A DNA stretch of 64,000 nucleotides from Kocuria palustris. GTDB lineage: Bacteria; Actinomycetota; Actinomycetes; Actinomycetales; Micrococcaceae. Below the pieces are notes generated by a model. That model had not been told where the DNA came from. It was given only the letters and a program-made list of their open reading frames with translations, and did no database searches. Below, in pieces: positions 46,619 to 55,394 of the stretch. The stretch covers positions 2,232,001-2,296,000 of the forward strand of contig NZ_JAFBCR010000001.1 of the NCBI RefSeq assembly GCF_016907795.1. Reading direction: 5' to 3'. Within the stretch, counting starts at the first letter, position 1, and each line of letters opens with the position of its first letter. The position numbers were made by a program, and so were the translations under genes.

Positions 46619-47671
46619 ATGGGAATCAGCGGGCAGCAGGAGACCACGGCGCGATCCACCGGCAGGAGCCTCCGGCGCGGCCTGCTTGCGGTCTCGGCGA
46701 CCGGGCTGCTCGTGCTCACCGGCTGCGGCGACCGCGGTGACGACCCCCAGCCGGCGGTCTCGGAGGAGGGGCCCGTGCTGGTCGGCGCCGGTCCCACCGT
46801 CCAGACGCAGGCCGTCGCGGATGCGTGGGTGCTGGCGCTGGAGGACAGCGGCATCGCAGCCGAGGTCCGCGAGGTCGAGGGAGGCCGTGCCGGCTACCTC
46901 CAGGCGGTCGAGGACGGCACGCTCGACGTCTACCCGGACTTCACCGGCGACCTCTACCTGGAGCTCGACGCCGCCTCGGCCGAGCAGTCCCCAGCAGAGC
47001 CGACCCCAAGCCCCGGGGGGGAGGCGGCAGCCGACAGCGGGGGACTGATCGATTCGCTGACCTCCCTGGTGGGACAGGACCCAGGAACCGCAGGGTTCTC
47101 GGATGCCGATGTTGAGGCAGCCGTGCAGGAGCAGCTGCCCGACGGCCTGACCCTGCTGGCCACGGGCTCGGCGGATCGCACCCGGGCCATGGCCGTCACC
47201 GCGGCCACGGGTGCGCAGCTGTCCGGCAGCACGCTGGATTCGCTGAGCGGGGACTGCTCGGAGATGACCATCGGCGTCCCCAACGAGGAGACCGAGCAGC
47301 CGGTCACCGTGCCGGCGCTGGAGGAGCTCTACGGCTGCGAGCCGCAGAAGGTCGTGGGCTACGGATCGCCGGAGGAGACGGTGGAGGCCCTGCTGCGCGA
47401 CGACGTGCAGGCCGCAGTGGTGGTCACGACGCGTCCGGAGATCCAGGACAACGCGCTCGTGGTCCTCGAGGACGGCTCCGGCGCCATGATCCCCGAGCGC
47501 GTGGTGCCCGTGGCCGATGAGGAGCTGCCGCAGAACGTCCGGGATGTGATCGATGACGTCGGCGACCGCCTGGATGCCGATGCCATGACCCTGCTAACGC
47601 GGATGACGACCTCCCGGGACCTGTACACGCCGTACGAGGCGGCCGATTACTGGTGGGGCACTCAGAACTAG
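46619..47671 (+). CDS. OpuC-type substrate-binding lipoprotein, orphan
   Basis: This 350-residue protein has a lipoprotein signal (LLVLTGC) and a substrate-binding domain of the glycine betaine/choline OpuAC type (VLVGAGPTVQTQAVADAWVLALEDSGI, then YLQAVEDGTLDVYPDFTGDLYLEL, and a C-terminal LNTTR-like region ending LTRMTTSRDLYTPYEAADYWWG). A proline- and glycine-rich insert of about 30 residues follows the first lobe. No permease or ATPase gene is next to it, so it must work with a transporter elsewhere. Its ligand, betaine, choline or another solute, is inferred from the family only. Confidence 0.86.
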   Translation: MGISGQQETTARSTGRSLRRGLLAVSATGLLVLTGCGDRGDDPQPAVSEEGPVLVGAGPTVQTQAVADAWVLALEDSGIAAEVREVEGGRAGYLQAVEDGTLDVYPDFTGDLYLELDAASAEQSPAEPTPSPGGEAAADSGGLIDSLTSLVGQDPGTAGFSDADVEAAVQEQLPDGLTLLATGSADRTRAMAVTAATGAQLSGSTLDSLSGDCSEMTIGVPNEETEQPVTVPALEELYGCEPQKVVGYGSPEETVEALLRDDVQAAVVVTTRPEIQDNALVVLEDGSGAMIPERVVPVADEELPQNVRDVIDDVGDRLDADAMTLLTRMTTSRDLYTPYEAADYWWGTQN

Positions 47672-47678
47672 GTCCGCG

Positions 47679-47684
47679 TATCGT
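47679..47684 (+). promoter_or_regulatory. -10 hexamer TATCGT for alaT-like gene
   Basis: TATCGT lies 6 nt before the ATG at 47691, within the 19-bp gap after the preceding stop codon. Confidence 0.5.
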
Positions 47685-47690
47685 GGGCGC

Positions 47691-48914
47691 ATGCGCAAGA
47701 TCACCCAGTCCAAGAAGCTCGCCGATGTCCGCTACGACGTCCGCGGTCCGGTCCTCGAGCAGGCGGAGCGCATGGAGGACGCGGGACACCGCATCCTGCG
47801 CCTGAACATCGGCAATCCCGCGCCGTTCGGCTTCGAGGCCCCGGACGCCGTGCTGGTCGACATGATCAAGAACCTGCCGAACGCGCAGGGCTACTCGGAC
47901 TCCCGCGGCATCTTCTCGGCGCGCACCGCGGTCGTGCAGTACTACCAGACCCGCGGGATCATGAACCTCGACGTCTCCGAGGTCTTCCTGGGCAACGGCG
48001 TCTCCGAGCTGATCACCATGTCGCTGCAGGCGCTGTGCGACGACGGCGACGAGATCCTGGTCCCCTCCCCGGACTACCCGCTGTGGACCGGGGCCACGGC
48101 CCTGTCCGGCGGCACGCCGGTGCACTACGCCTGCGACGAGGCCGACGGCTGGAACCCGGACCTCGAGGACATCCGGGCCAAGATCACGCCTTCCACCCGG
48201 GGCATCGTGGTGATCAACCCGAACAACCCCACCGGCGCGGTCTATTCGCGCGAGACCCTGCAGGGAATCGTCGACCTGGCCAAAGAGCACGACCTCATCC
48301 TGTTCGCCGACGAGATCTACGAGAAGATCACCTACGACGGCGCCGAGATGATCAACCTGGCCTCGCTGTGCGGCGAGGACGTCCTGTGCCTGACCTTCTC
48401 GGGGCTGTCGAAGGCGTACCGCGTGGCGGGCTACCGCTCCGGCTGGCTGGCGATCACGGGCCCCAACTGGAAGGCCGAGTCCTACCTCGAGGGGCTCAAG
48501 CTGCTGTCCAACATGCGCATGTGCGCCAACGTCCCGGCCCAGCACGCCATCCAGACGGCCCTGGGCGGGTACCAGTCGATCAACGACCTCGTCCTCCCGG
48601 GCGGTCGCCTCAAGGCTCAGCGCGATCTGGCCTACGAGCGGCTCAACGCGATCGACGGGGTGACCTGCGAGCCGGCTCGCGGCGCGCTGTACCTGTTCCC
48701 CAAGCTGGACGTCGAGAAGTTCGGGATCGAGGACGACGAGCGCTTCGCCCTGGACCTGCTCAAGGAGCAGAAGATCCTGGTCAGCCACGGCTCGGCCTTC
48801 AACCTCCCCACGCCCGATCACTTCCGGCTCGTGTTCCTGCCCTCGGTGGAGATGCTCGCCACGGCGCTGGATCGCATCGAGGAGTTCCTGGGCAGCTACC
48901 ACCAGGTCCGCTGA
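47691..48914 (+). CDS. alaT: pyridoxal phosphate-dependent aminotransferase, AlaT type
   Basis: This 407-residue fold-type I aminotransferase matches AlaT, which makes alanine from pyruvate and glutamate. The N terminus ITQSKKLADVRYDVRGPVLEQA is characteristic of this group. NIGNPAPFGF, PSPDYPLWTGAT, NPNNPTGAVY, ADEIYEKITYDG and SGLSKAYRVAGYRSGW with the cofactor lysine are all intact. The gene name rests on similarity to this group and not on any neighbour. A 21-bp hairpin follows. Confidence 0.9.
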   Translation: MRKITQSKKLADVRYDVRGPVLEQAERMEDAGHRILRLNIGNPAPFGFEAPDAVLVDMIKNLPNAQGYSDSRGIFSARTAVVQYYQTRGIMNLDVSEVFLGNGVSELITMSLQALCDDGDEILVPSPDYPLWTGATALSGGTPVHYACDEADGWNPDLEDIRAKITPSTRGIVVINPNNPTGAVYSRETLQGIVDLAKEHDLILFADEIYEKITYDGAEMINLASLCGEDVLCLTFSGLSKAYRVAGYRSGWLAITGPNWKAESYLEGLKLLSNMRMCANVPAQHAIQTALGGYQSINDLVLPGGRLKAQRDLAYERLNAIDGVTCEPARGALYLFPKLDVEKFGIEDDERFALDLLKEQKILVSHGSAFNLPTPDHFRLVFLPSVEMLATALDRIEEFLGSYHQVR

Positions 48915-48926
48915 TCGGAACCCCTG

Positions 48927-48971
48927 ACGACGCCGGCTCCCCGACTCCTCGAGTCGGGGAGCCGGCGTCGT
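48927..48971 (+). terminator. hairpin terminator after alaT
   Basis: A perfect stem of about 21 bp (48927-48947 with 48951-48971) closes a 3-nt loop, 13 bp after the stop codon. Confidence 0.88.
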
Positions 48972-49022
48972 TCCGGGCGAGGAGGATCGCGGCACCGTGG
49001 TGCGCTGGGAGCTCGTGACAGC

Positions 49023-49054
49023 TCAGCAGGCCATCAGCTCTGAGGGCCTGCTGA
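49023..49054 (-). terminator. hairpin terminator after DHA2 efflux gene
   Basis: TCAGCAGGCC (49023-49032) pairs with 49045-49054 around a 12-nt loop, 28 bp downstream of the minus-strand efflux gene. Confidence 0.65.
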
Positions 49055-49081
49055 TCTGCCACCAGCCGGGACTGCGGCGGA

Positions 49082-50662
49082 TCAGTCCTCGGGATCCGTC
49101 GAGGCCGGGGGCACGATCGACATCTGCCCCGTGCGCGCATCGACGGTCGCGGTGAACGACGGGCTGCGCAGCATGCGCAGGATCAGCAGCGCGAAGGCCA
49201 CCAGGACGACCGTCGAGACGATGCCCGTCATCTGGATCGCCTGCGTGTAGGCCTGCCCCGCGGCGTCGATCAGGCGCTGGCCTCCCTCGGACTGGGCGCC
49301 GATCGCGTAGGCGCCGCCCAGCGTCTCGCGGGCCGCCTGGGTGCTCTCGGCGTCGAAGCCGTCCGGCACCAGCAGGAAGCGCTGGTAGAGCCCGGTGACG
49401 ATCCCGCCCACCAGCGAGGTGCCCAGCACGGAGCCGAGCTCGTAGCCGGTCTCGGAGATCGCTGAGGCCGAGCCCGACTTCTCCGGAGGGACCGAGCCGA
49501 CCACGAGCTCGGTGGACAGCGTGGTCGAGAAGCCCAGCCCCAGCGACAGCACGGCGTAGCCGAGGGTCAGCGGCCACCAGGACTCGTTCGCGAACACCGC
49601 GATCACGCCGTAGCCGGCCGCGATGAGCAGCACGCCGGTGACCACGACCGTGCGGGGGCCTGCGGTGCCTGCCCAGCGGGCGCCCACCAGGCCGGAGACG
49701 ATGGCCAGGGTCATGCCCGGGATGATCATGAGCCCTGCGGTGAAGGAGTCCATGCCCACGACGAGCTGCATGTGCTGGGTCAGGAAGAACAGGAAGCCGA
49801 ACTGCGCCATGTTGGAGGCGATGTTCACCAGCACGCCGCCGGAGAAGCGGCCCGAGCGGAACAGCCCGAGCTCGAGCATGGGGTGGCTCAGCCGGCGCTG
49901 GCGCAGCACGAACAGGGTTCCGAAGGCCAGGCCCATGAGCATGGTCACCACGGCGGTGAGGAGAGACCCGGCGGTGGCCGCGGTCTTGATGCCGTAGACG
50001 ATCGGGGTCATGGTCAGGATCGCCAGAGCGGCGGAGATCAAATCCAGCTTGCCGGGGTTGGGATCCCGCGACTCGGGCAGGACCAGCGGGGCCAGGACGG
50101 CGAAGAGCAGGCAGAAGGGAACGGGCGCCAGGATCGCGGCGTGCCAGCTGAACCAGGTGAGCAGCCCTCCGCCGATGATCGGCCCCAGCGCCGCTCCGGC
50201 GCTGAAGCCCGCGGTCCACACAGCGATCGCGATGCGGCGGGAGGCGTCGGACGGGAAGAGCACGCGGATCAGGGACAGCGTGGCCGGCAGCAGCATGGAG
50301 CCGAAGATGGCCACGGCCACACGGGAGGCGATGAGCATCTCGGGGCTCGTCGAGAGCCCGCCGGCCACCGACGACAGGGCGAAGCCGACGGCGCCGATCA
50401 TCAGGAGGCGTCGACGGCCGATGTGATCGCCCACGGTGCCCATCGGGATCAGCAGCCCGGCCAGGATCAGCGGGTAGATGTCCACGATCCACAGCAGCTG
50501 GGTCCCGGTGGGGCGCAGATCCGCGCCGATGTCCGGCAGGGCGAAGCTCAGGGTGGTGGTGGTGACGGCGACGGTGAGCACCGGGAGCATCAGGGCGGCT
50601 AGCCCGATCCACGCGCTGCGCTGGGTGCCCTGCTCCTGGGCGCCGGTCTGGGCAGTGGACAC
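49082..50662 (-). CDS. DHA2 family MFS multidrug efflux protein
   Basis: This 526-residue protein is a 14-helix major facilitator of the EmrB/QacA drug-export type. Typical blocks are LSFALPDIGADLRPTGTQLLWIVDIYPL in the first helices, GDHIGRRRLLMIGAVGF as motif A, and ASRVAVAIFGSMLLPATLSLI. The central segment GAALGPIIGGGLLTWFSW is motif C of exporters. The GTG at 50662 follows GAGGAGG by 5 nt; the longer frame upstream overlaps the operator region. It is divergent from a TetR gene with a palindrome in between, the classic layout of a regulated pump. Confidence 0.94.
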   Translation of the reverse strand: MSTAQTGAQEQGTQRSAWIGLAALMLPVLTVAVTTTTLSFALPDIGADLRPTGTQLLWIVDIYPLILAGLLIPMGTVGDHIGRRRLLMIGAVGFALSSVAGGLSTSPEMLIASRVAVAIFGSMLLPATLSLIRVLFPSDASRRIAIAVWTAGFSAGAALGPIIGGGLLTWFSWHAAILAPVPFCLLFAVLAPLVLPESRDPNPGKLDLISAALAILTMTPIVYGIKTAATAGSLLTAVVTMLMGLAFGTLFVLRQRRLSHPMLELGLFRSGRFSGGVLVNIASNMAQFGFLFFLTQHMQLVVGMDSFTAGLMIIPGMTLAIVSGLVGARWAGTAGPRTVVVTGVLLIAAGYGVIAVFANESWWPLTLGYAVLSLGLGFSTTLSTELVVGSVPPEKSGSASAISETGYELGSVLGTSLVGGIVTGLYQRFLLVPDGFDAESTQAARETLGGAYAIGAQSEGGQRLIDAAGQAYTQAIQMTGIVSTVVLVAFALLILRMLRSPSFTATVDARTGQMSIVPPASTDPED

Positions 50663-50782
50663 GCTGACCTCCTCACATGCTCTCGGCTCGCGATCTCGAG
50701 CGCGGCCGGGGCTGTGCCTCACCGGCGGCTCGGGCGAGCGGTGGCTTCTCGGTGCGCCGTGACAGCGGCGCCCGCGTAACTG

Positions 50783-50798
50783 TACCGTCTGGACGGTA
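50783..50798. promoter_or_regulatory. TetR-type operator palindrome
   Basis: TACCGTC-TG-GACGGTA is a perfect 7-bp inverted repeat with a 2-nt centre, in the gap between the divergent efflux and TetR genes. It overlaps possible -10 elements on both strands (TATGGT at 50797-50802; TACAGT minus, 50779-50784). Confidence 0.75.
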
Positions 50799-50884
50799 TG
50801 GTTTCACGCGAGTGTCGTGAGGCTCACCGCAGCGGCGCAGGACGATCGGATCGACCCGTCGGGTCGACGAGGGAAGGAGGCGGC

Positions 50885-51430
50885 GTGGCACGCAAGCCCC
50901 AGGCCCGGGAGCGGCTCCTCGACGCCTTCGACCGGATCGTCGTGGATGAGGGGGAGCGCTCGGCGACCCTCGAGGCCGTCGCGGCGCGCGCCGGGGTCTC
51001 CAAGGGCGGGCTGCTCTACCACTTCTCCACGCGCCAGGACCTGGCAGACGCCTCCGTCGAGCGGATGCAGCGCCTCTCGGAGGATGGGACGCAGGCCATG
51101 GAGGCCTCCGCCGAGGGGCCGGCGCGTGCATACCTGCGCTCCTCCCTGTGGGCCGATACGCCGCTGGACCGCTCGATCCTCACGACCTCGCGACTGGTGC
51201 AGAGCGGCGATCAGGGTGCGCGGGAGGCCATGCTGAGCCTCGAGGCCCGCTGGTACCGGATGCTCGAGGCCGAGCTGGGTGATCCCGTGGCCGCCCAGGC
51301 CGTGCTGCACATGGGCGACGGGTTGTACCAGAACGCCGCGCTCGGGATCCTGGCGGATCGGGCGCAGGACCGAGAGGCGGTCATGGAGCAGCTGCTCGAG
51401 GCGCTCGAGCGGCTGCGCCCGAGCGGCTGA
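50885..51430 (+). CDS. TetR family regulator of the adjacent efflux pump
   Basis: This 181-residue repressor has the TetR DNA-binding domain at residues about 8-52 (RLLDAFDRIVVDEGERSATLEAVAARAGVSKGGLLYHFSTRQDL), and a C-terminal domain with YLRSSLWADTPLDRSIL. The GTG at 50885 has AAGGAGG 4 nt upstream, which decides against the open frame starting at 50798. The gene is divergent from the DHA2 exporter and most likely represses it from the palindrome at 50783-50798. The inducer is unknown. It converges on xseB, with 9 bp between the stops. Confidence 0.93.
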   Translation: MARKPQARERLLDAFDRIVVDEGERSATLEAVAARAGVSKGGLLYHFSTRQDLADASVERMQRLSEDGTQAMEASAEGPARAYLRSSLWADTPLDRSILTTSRLVQSGDQGAREAMLSLEARWYRMLEAELGDPVAAQAVLHMGDGLYQNAALGILADRAQDREAVMEQLLEALERLRPSG

Positions 51431-51439
51431 GCTGCCGTC

Positions 51440-51700
51440 TCAATCCTGGTCGTCGACGCTCTCGCGGCGCGCGCGGGCGGCGTCCAGGCGGTCCCGGGCG
51501 CCGTCGAGCCACTGCTCGCAGCGATTGGCCAGGGCCTCGCCGCGCTCCCACAGCGCCAGCGACTCCTCCAGCGCGGTGCCGCCGGCCTCGAGCTTGGACA
51601 CGGTGGCCACGAGCTCCTCGCGGGCCTGCTCGTAGCCCATGGACTCGATGTCGGAGAGGTCCGGGGCGGCACCGGGGGAGGACGGGGTGGTCTCGGTCAT
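51440..51700 (-). CDS. xseB: exodeoxyribonuclease VII small subunit
   Basis: This 86-residue protein is the small subunit of exonuclease VII, which degrades single-stranded DNA in repair. The conserved helical-pair core is MGYEQAREELVATVSKLEAGGTALEESLALWERGEALA. It lies 36 bp downstream of xseA, and the two subunits are made from one operon. The C-terminal tail is acidic and arginine-rich. Confidence 0.96.
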   Translation of the reverse strand: MTETTPSSPGAAPDLSDIESMGYEQAREELVATVSKLEAGGTALEESLALWERGEALANRCEQWLDGARDRLDAARARRESVDDQD

Positions 51701-51736
51701 GAGTGCGGTCCTTTCGGGGAAAGCGGTGATCGTGGG

Positions 51737-53023
51737 TCAGTCGTCGCGGAGCTGTCCGGGGCGGCGCTCGGAGAGCTCGAGGGTCCGCACCGACAGCTCG
51801 CCTGCGGCCAGGCGCACCGTGAGCTCGTCGTCCACGGCCACCTGATCGGTGCCGCGCACCACGGCGCCGCTGTCATCCTGGACTACGGCGTAGCCGCGGT
51901 TGAGGGTCTCCTGCGGCGACAGCGCGCGCACCCGGAGCTTCATCTGCTCGATCGCGGTGCGGTCCCGTTCGATCCGGTGGGCGGTGGTGCGCTGGGAGCG
52001 CTCGCGCAGGCGGTCGATGTCCTCCTCGCGCACCAGGATCATGCCTTCCGGCTGGTCCAGGACGGGGCGGGAGCGGATCGACTCCAGGGCTCGCTGCTCC
52101 CGGTCGAGGAACTGGGTCACCGCGCGATCCAGCACCGCTCGGGCGCGGGCGACGTTCGCCTTCTCCTCCACGAGGTCCGGGACCACGCGCTTGCCGGCGT
52201 CGGTGGGCGTGGAGGCGCGGACGTCGGCCACGTGATCCATCAGCGGCTGGTCGTTCTCGTGCCCGATCGCCGAGATCACGGGGGTGGTGGCATCGGCGAC
52301 GGCGCGCAGCAGGCGCTCGTCGCTGAACGGCAGCAGGTCCTCGAAGGCGCCGCCGCCGCGGGCGATGATGATGACGTCGACGTCCGGGTGGGCGTCGAGC
52401 TCGGCGAGCGCGCCCATGACCTGGCCGGCGGAGGCCGTGCCCTGCACGGCGACGTTGCGGATCTCGAACTGCACCGACGGCCACCGCAGGGACGCGTTGC
52501 GCACGACGTCCTTCTCGGCATCCGAGTTGCGCCCGGTGATCAGCCCGACGCGCTGGGGCAGCTGGGGGATCGGGCGCTTGCGCTCGGCGTCGAACAGGCC
52601 CTCCTCGGCCAGCGCGCGGCGCAGCTGCTCGATGCGCACCAGCAGGTCGCCCAGCCCCACCGGGCGCACGCCGTGGCCGATCATCGACAGTCGCCCGGTC
52701 TTGGTCCAGTAGTCCGGGCGGACCTGCGCGACGACCCGCATGCCCTTCTCAAGCGGGGTCTCCAGCGCCTGCATCTCGCGCGGGAACAGGGTCACGGGGA
52801 CCGAGATCTCCTGGTCGACGTCGCGCAGGGTCAGGAAGGTGACGCGCGGGCGCTCGTTGATCTCGATGATCTGGCCCTCGACCCAGGTGGGATCGCAGCG
52901 GGCGATGTACGCGTGGAGGTTCTCGGCCAGCAGCCGCAGCGGCCACGGGTTCTCCGGCGTGGTCAGCCCCGCGCGCGGGGCGGGGGCCGGTCGCTGATCG
53001 CCGGCGGGGGGCTGTTCCGTCAT
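51737..53023 (-). CDS. xseA: exodeoxyribonuclease VII large subunit
   Basis: This 428-residue catalytic subunit has an N-terminal OB-fold (WVEGQIIEINERPRVTFLTLRD), the catalytic domain with RVGLITGRNSDAEKDV, IIIARGGGAFEDLLPFSDERLLRA and SAIGHENDQPLMDHVADVRASTPTDAG, then a long coiled coil that binds XseB copies and a final segment NRGYAVVQDD. The ATG at 53023 gives MTEQPPAGDQ; TATGCA 6 nt upstream fits a weak leaderless promoter. The divergent neighbour starts at 53106. Position beside ispH is common in this phylum. Confidence 0.96.
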   Translation of the reverse strand: MTEQPPAGDQRPAPAPRAGLTTPENPWPLRLLAENLHAYIARCDPTWVEGQIIEINERPRVTFLTLRDVDQEISVPVTLFPREMQALETPLEKGMRVVAQVRPDYWTKTGRLSMIGHGVRPVGLGDLLVRIEQLRRALAEEGLFDAERKRPIPQLPQRVGLITGRNSDAEKDVVRNASLRWPSVQFEIRNVAVQGTASAGQVMGALAELDAHPDVDVIIIARGGGAFEDLLPFSDERLLRAVADATTPVISAIGHENDQPLMDHVADVRASTPTDAGKRVVPDLVEEKANVARARAVLDRAVTQFLDREQRALESIRSRPVLDQPEGMILVREEDIDRLRERSQRTTAHRIERDRTAIEQMKLRVRALSPQETLNRGYAVVQDDSGAVVRGTDQVAVDDELTVRLAAGELSVRTLELSERRPGQLRDD

Positions 53024-53092
53024 GATCCATGCATACCACCCGAGTCGCACAGGTCACGGGTCCGACGCCGGTGGGTGGACAGCCGGTCCCGG

Positions 53093-53098
53093 TAGCGT
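53093..53098 (+). promoter_or_regulatory. -10 hexamer TAGCGT for membrane protein gene
   Basis: TAGCGT lies 7 nt before the ATG at 53106. Confidence 0.5.
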
Positions 53099-53105
53099 GG
53101 TGCGC

Positions 53106-54161
53106 ATGACTGCTCAGCGCTCCGAGACCCCCGCCGGAGGCCTTCCCTGCGACCGGCCTGCGCCCGCGGCGCGACGTCGCGGTCCCGGTGCGCTGGGCGT
53201 TCTGCGCACCGTCGTGGCCTCGGTCCTGGCGCTGTGCGCCGGGCTGGCGGCGGTGATGGCCGTGACGACCACCTGGATCGATGACACCGTGATGGATCGC
53301 GAGGGCTTCTCGGCGCTGTCGGAGGACCTGCTGGCCGATCAGCAGCTGCGCGGCGAGATCGAGGACATGGCGCTGGACTCCGCCTCCCAGGCCGCCCAGA
53401 ACGCCGACACCGGGGACATCCCGCTGGGCGGGACGATCACCGGCTGGGTGGACCGCAGGGTGCAGTCGACCATGAGCGACTACTTCGACGGCGACGCCTA
53501 CCAGCAGGACATGCGCGAGGTCCTCGAAGGCACGTACGACGCCAACGTCGCCGCTGCCGAGAGCCCCGACGGCGCCCCGGAGGACCTGCAGGTCGAGGTC
53601 GCGCCGGTCATGGACGGGCTCTCCGAGGCGATCAGCGACCGGCTGCCCTTCGGCCTGGAGGTCGATCTGTCCTCGATGGATCTGGTGGGCATCCAGGACG
53701 GCGTGGCCGAGATCCCCGACTCGGCCACCGGCCCCGCGCTGGATCAGCTCTCCGAGGTCTCGGATCAGGCGCCGTACTGGTGGATCGCTGCTGCGGTCGC
53801 CGCTGTCCTGGCGCTGCTCATCGCCCGGCATCGCGAGTGGGCGCTGCTGGGGGCAGGCACCGGTCTCATCGGCGGCGTGATCGCAGCCGGGATGGTCCTG
53901 CAGGGCTTCGCCGACTCGGTCATGGCCTCCCCGGACCTGGAGGGGGTGGGTCGCACTGTGGTCGATCGGCTGTTCGCGGTGCTCGGCGCCGGCCTGGACC
54001 AGCGGCTGAGCCCCTGGCTGTGGACCGGGGCGGCGCTGACCGCAGCAGGGGTGGTCCTGGGCGGGCTGCGCCTGACCTGGCGCCTGGGCGGCGACGACGC
54101 CTCCGGCGGTGACTCGACGACCGGGCTGAGCCGAAGCGGTCGGCGGGTCATCGAGGCCTGA
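53106..54161 (+). CDS. membrane protein of unknown function with large extracytoplasmic domain
   Basis: I do not recognise a named family. This 351-residue protein has an N-terminal helix at residues about 35-57 (VLRTVVASVLALCAGLAAVMAVTTTW), an extracytoplasmic region of about 160 acidic residues, and three C-terminal helices near residues 220-240, 245-265 and 300-320. The pattern of one helix, large outer domain and three-helix bundle recurs in uncharacterised actinobacterial proteins. It lies between xseA and ispH and has its own apparent promoter. An 11-bp inverted repeat follows at 54186-54212. Confidence 0.82.
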   Translation: MTAQRSETPAGGLPCDRPAPAARRRGPGALGVLRTVVASVLALCAGLAAVMAVTTTWIDDTVMDREGFSALSEDLLADQQLRGEIEDMALDSASQAAQNADTGDIPLGGTITGWVDRRVQSTMSDYFDGDAYQQDMREVLEGTYDANVAAAESPDGAPEDLQVEVAPVMDGLSEAISDRLPFGLEVDLSSMDLVGIQDGVAEIPDSATGPALDQLSEVSDQAPYWWIAAAVAAVLALLIARHREWALLGAGTGLIGGVIAAGMVLQGFADSVMASPDLEGVGRTVVDRLFAVLGAGLDQRLSPWLWTGAALTAAGVVLGGLRLTWRLGGDDASGGDSTTGLSRSGRRVIEA

Positions 54162-54185
54162 TGCCGCGTGGCCGCCGGCAGTGAT

Positions 54186-54212
54186 CCGGTGACATGCATG
54201 ACATGTCTCCGG
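54186..54212. repeat. inverted repeat before ispH
   Basis: CCGGTGACATG (54186-54196) and CATGTCTCCGG (54202-54212) are complementary at 10 of 11 positions around a 5-nt spacer. It covers the expected -35 region of the ispH promoter and could be an operator or a terminator for the gene before. Confidence 0.6.
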
Positions 54213-54227
54213 CACCTGTGGAGCCCG

Positions 54228-54233
54228 TAGAAT
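54228..54233 (+). promoter_or_regulatory. -10 hexamer TAGAAT for ispH
   Basis: TAGAAT lies 7 nt before the ATG at 54241 and supports this start over the in-frame ATG at 54232. Confidence 0.6.
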
Positions 54234-54240
54234 GCGGGGC

Positions 54241-55323
54241 ATGTCCGCACCCGTCGCTCTCTCCATGCCCGTCGTCCCCCGCGTGCGCCGCTCTCCTGAG
54301 GAGGTCGCGGCGGCAGCGCCCGTCGAAGGGGACAAGAAGGTCCTGCTCGCCTCCCCGCGCGGCTACTGCGCCGGCGTGGACCGGGCCGTGATCGCGGTTG
54401 AGAAGGCGCTGGAGCACTACGGCGCGCCGGTGTACGTGCGCAAGGAGATCGTGCACAACAAGCACGTGGTCCAGACCCTCGAGGCGGACGGCGCGGTGTT
54501 CGTGGAGGACGTCGACGAGGTCCCGGAGGGCTCGCTGCTCGTGTTCTCCGCCCACGGCGTCTCCCCGGCGGTCGTGAGCTCGGCCGCCGATCGCGGCCTG
54601 CAGACCATCGACGCCACCTGCCCACTGGTGACCAAGGTGCACCGCGAGGCCGTGCGCTTCGCCAAGCAGGGCCGTCAGATCCTGCTCATCGGCCACGTGG
54701 GCCATGAGGAGGTCGAGGGCACCTACGGCGAGGCCCCGGACCGCACGATCATCGTCAACGGCCCGGAGGATGTGGCGACGCTCGAGGTCGAGGACCCCGA
54801 CAACCTCGTGTGGCTGTCGCAGACCACGCTGTCCGTGGACGAGACCCTCGAGATCGTCACCGCCCTGCGCGAGCGCTTCCCGAACCTGCAGGATCCGCCC
54901 TCCGACGACATCTGCTACGCGACCTCCAACCGCCAGGGCGCGATCAAGGAGATCGCGCCGCAGACGGATCTGGTGATCGTGGTCGGCTCGCCGAACTCGT
55001 CGAACTCCGTGCGCCTCAAGGAGGTCGCCGCCGAGTACGGCGCGGCTCGCGCCGAGCGCGTGGACAACGCGAACGAGGTGGACGAGTCCTGGTTCGAGGG
55101 CGTGCGCACCGTGGGCGTGACCTCGGGGGCCTCTGTGCCGGAGGTCCTGGTCCGTGACGTCATGGCCCTGCTGGCCGATTACGGCTACGCCGACGTGGAG
55201 GAAGTCGTCACGGCCGAGGAGGACATCCTCTTCTCGCTTCCCAAGGAGTTGCGTGCGCGTCTGACGGCAGACGGCGACGCCTCCCGCAGTCTCGGCGGCC
55301 GGGGCGCACGCCCGGCCCGCTGA
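54241..55323 (+). CDS. ispH: 4-hydroxy-3-methylbut-2-enyl diphosphate reductase
   Basis: This 360-residue iron-sulfur enzyme makes isopentenyl and dimethylallyl diphosphate in the last step of the MEP pathway. The three cluster cysteines are C43 ([13 protein letters not shown]), C127 ([11 protein letters not shown]) and C225 ([11 protein letters not shown]). [22 protein letters not shown] and [14 protein letters not shown] are the substrate-binding blocks. About 30 residues precede the domain and about 25 follow it. A hairpin terminator ends the gene. Confidence 0.97.
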   Translation: MSAPVALSMPVVPRVRRSPEEVAAAAPVEGDKKVLLASPRGYCAGVDRAVIAVEKALEHYGAPVYVRKEIVHNKHVVQTLEADGAVFVEDVDEVPEGSLLVFSAHGVSPAVVSSAADRGLQTIDATCPLVTKVHREAVRFAKQGRQILLIGHVGHEEVEGTYGEAPDRTIIVNGPEDVATLEVEDPDNLVWLSQTTLSVDETLEIVTALRERFPNLQDPPSDDICYATSNRQGAIKEIAPQTDLVIVVGSPNSSNSVRLKEVAAEYGAARAERVDNANEVDESWFEGVRTVGVTSGASVPEVLVRDVMALLADYGYADVEEVVTAEEDILFSLPKELRARLTADGDASRSLGGRGARPAR

Positions 55324-55337
55324 TACGCATTCTCCGC

Positions 55338-55373
55338 AACGACCCCCGGTGCCAGCTGGTATCGGGGGTCGTT
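55338..55373 (+). terminator. hairpin terminator after ispH
   Basis: Bases 55338-55354 pair with 55357-55373 (with G-T pairs near the top), giving a long stem with a CCCCC/GGGGG block. It lies 14 bp after the stop codon. Confidence 0.8.
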
Positions 55374-55394
55374 CGGTCATGGGCAGATTCATTT

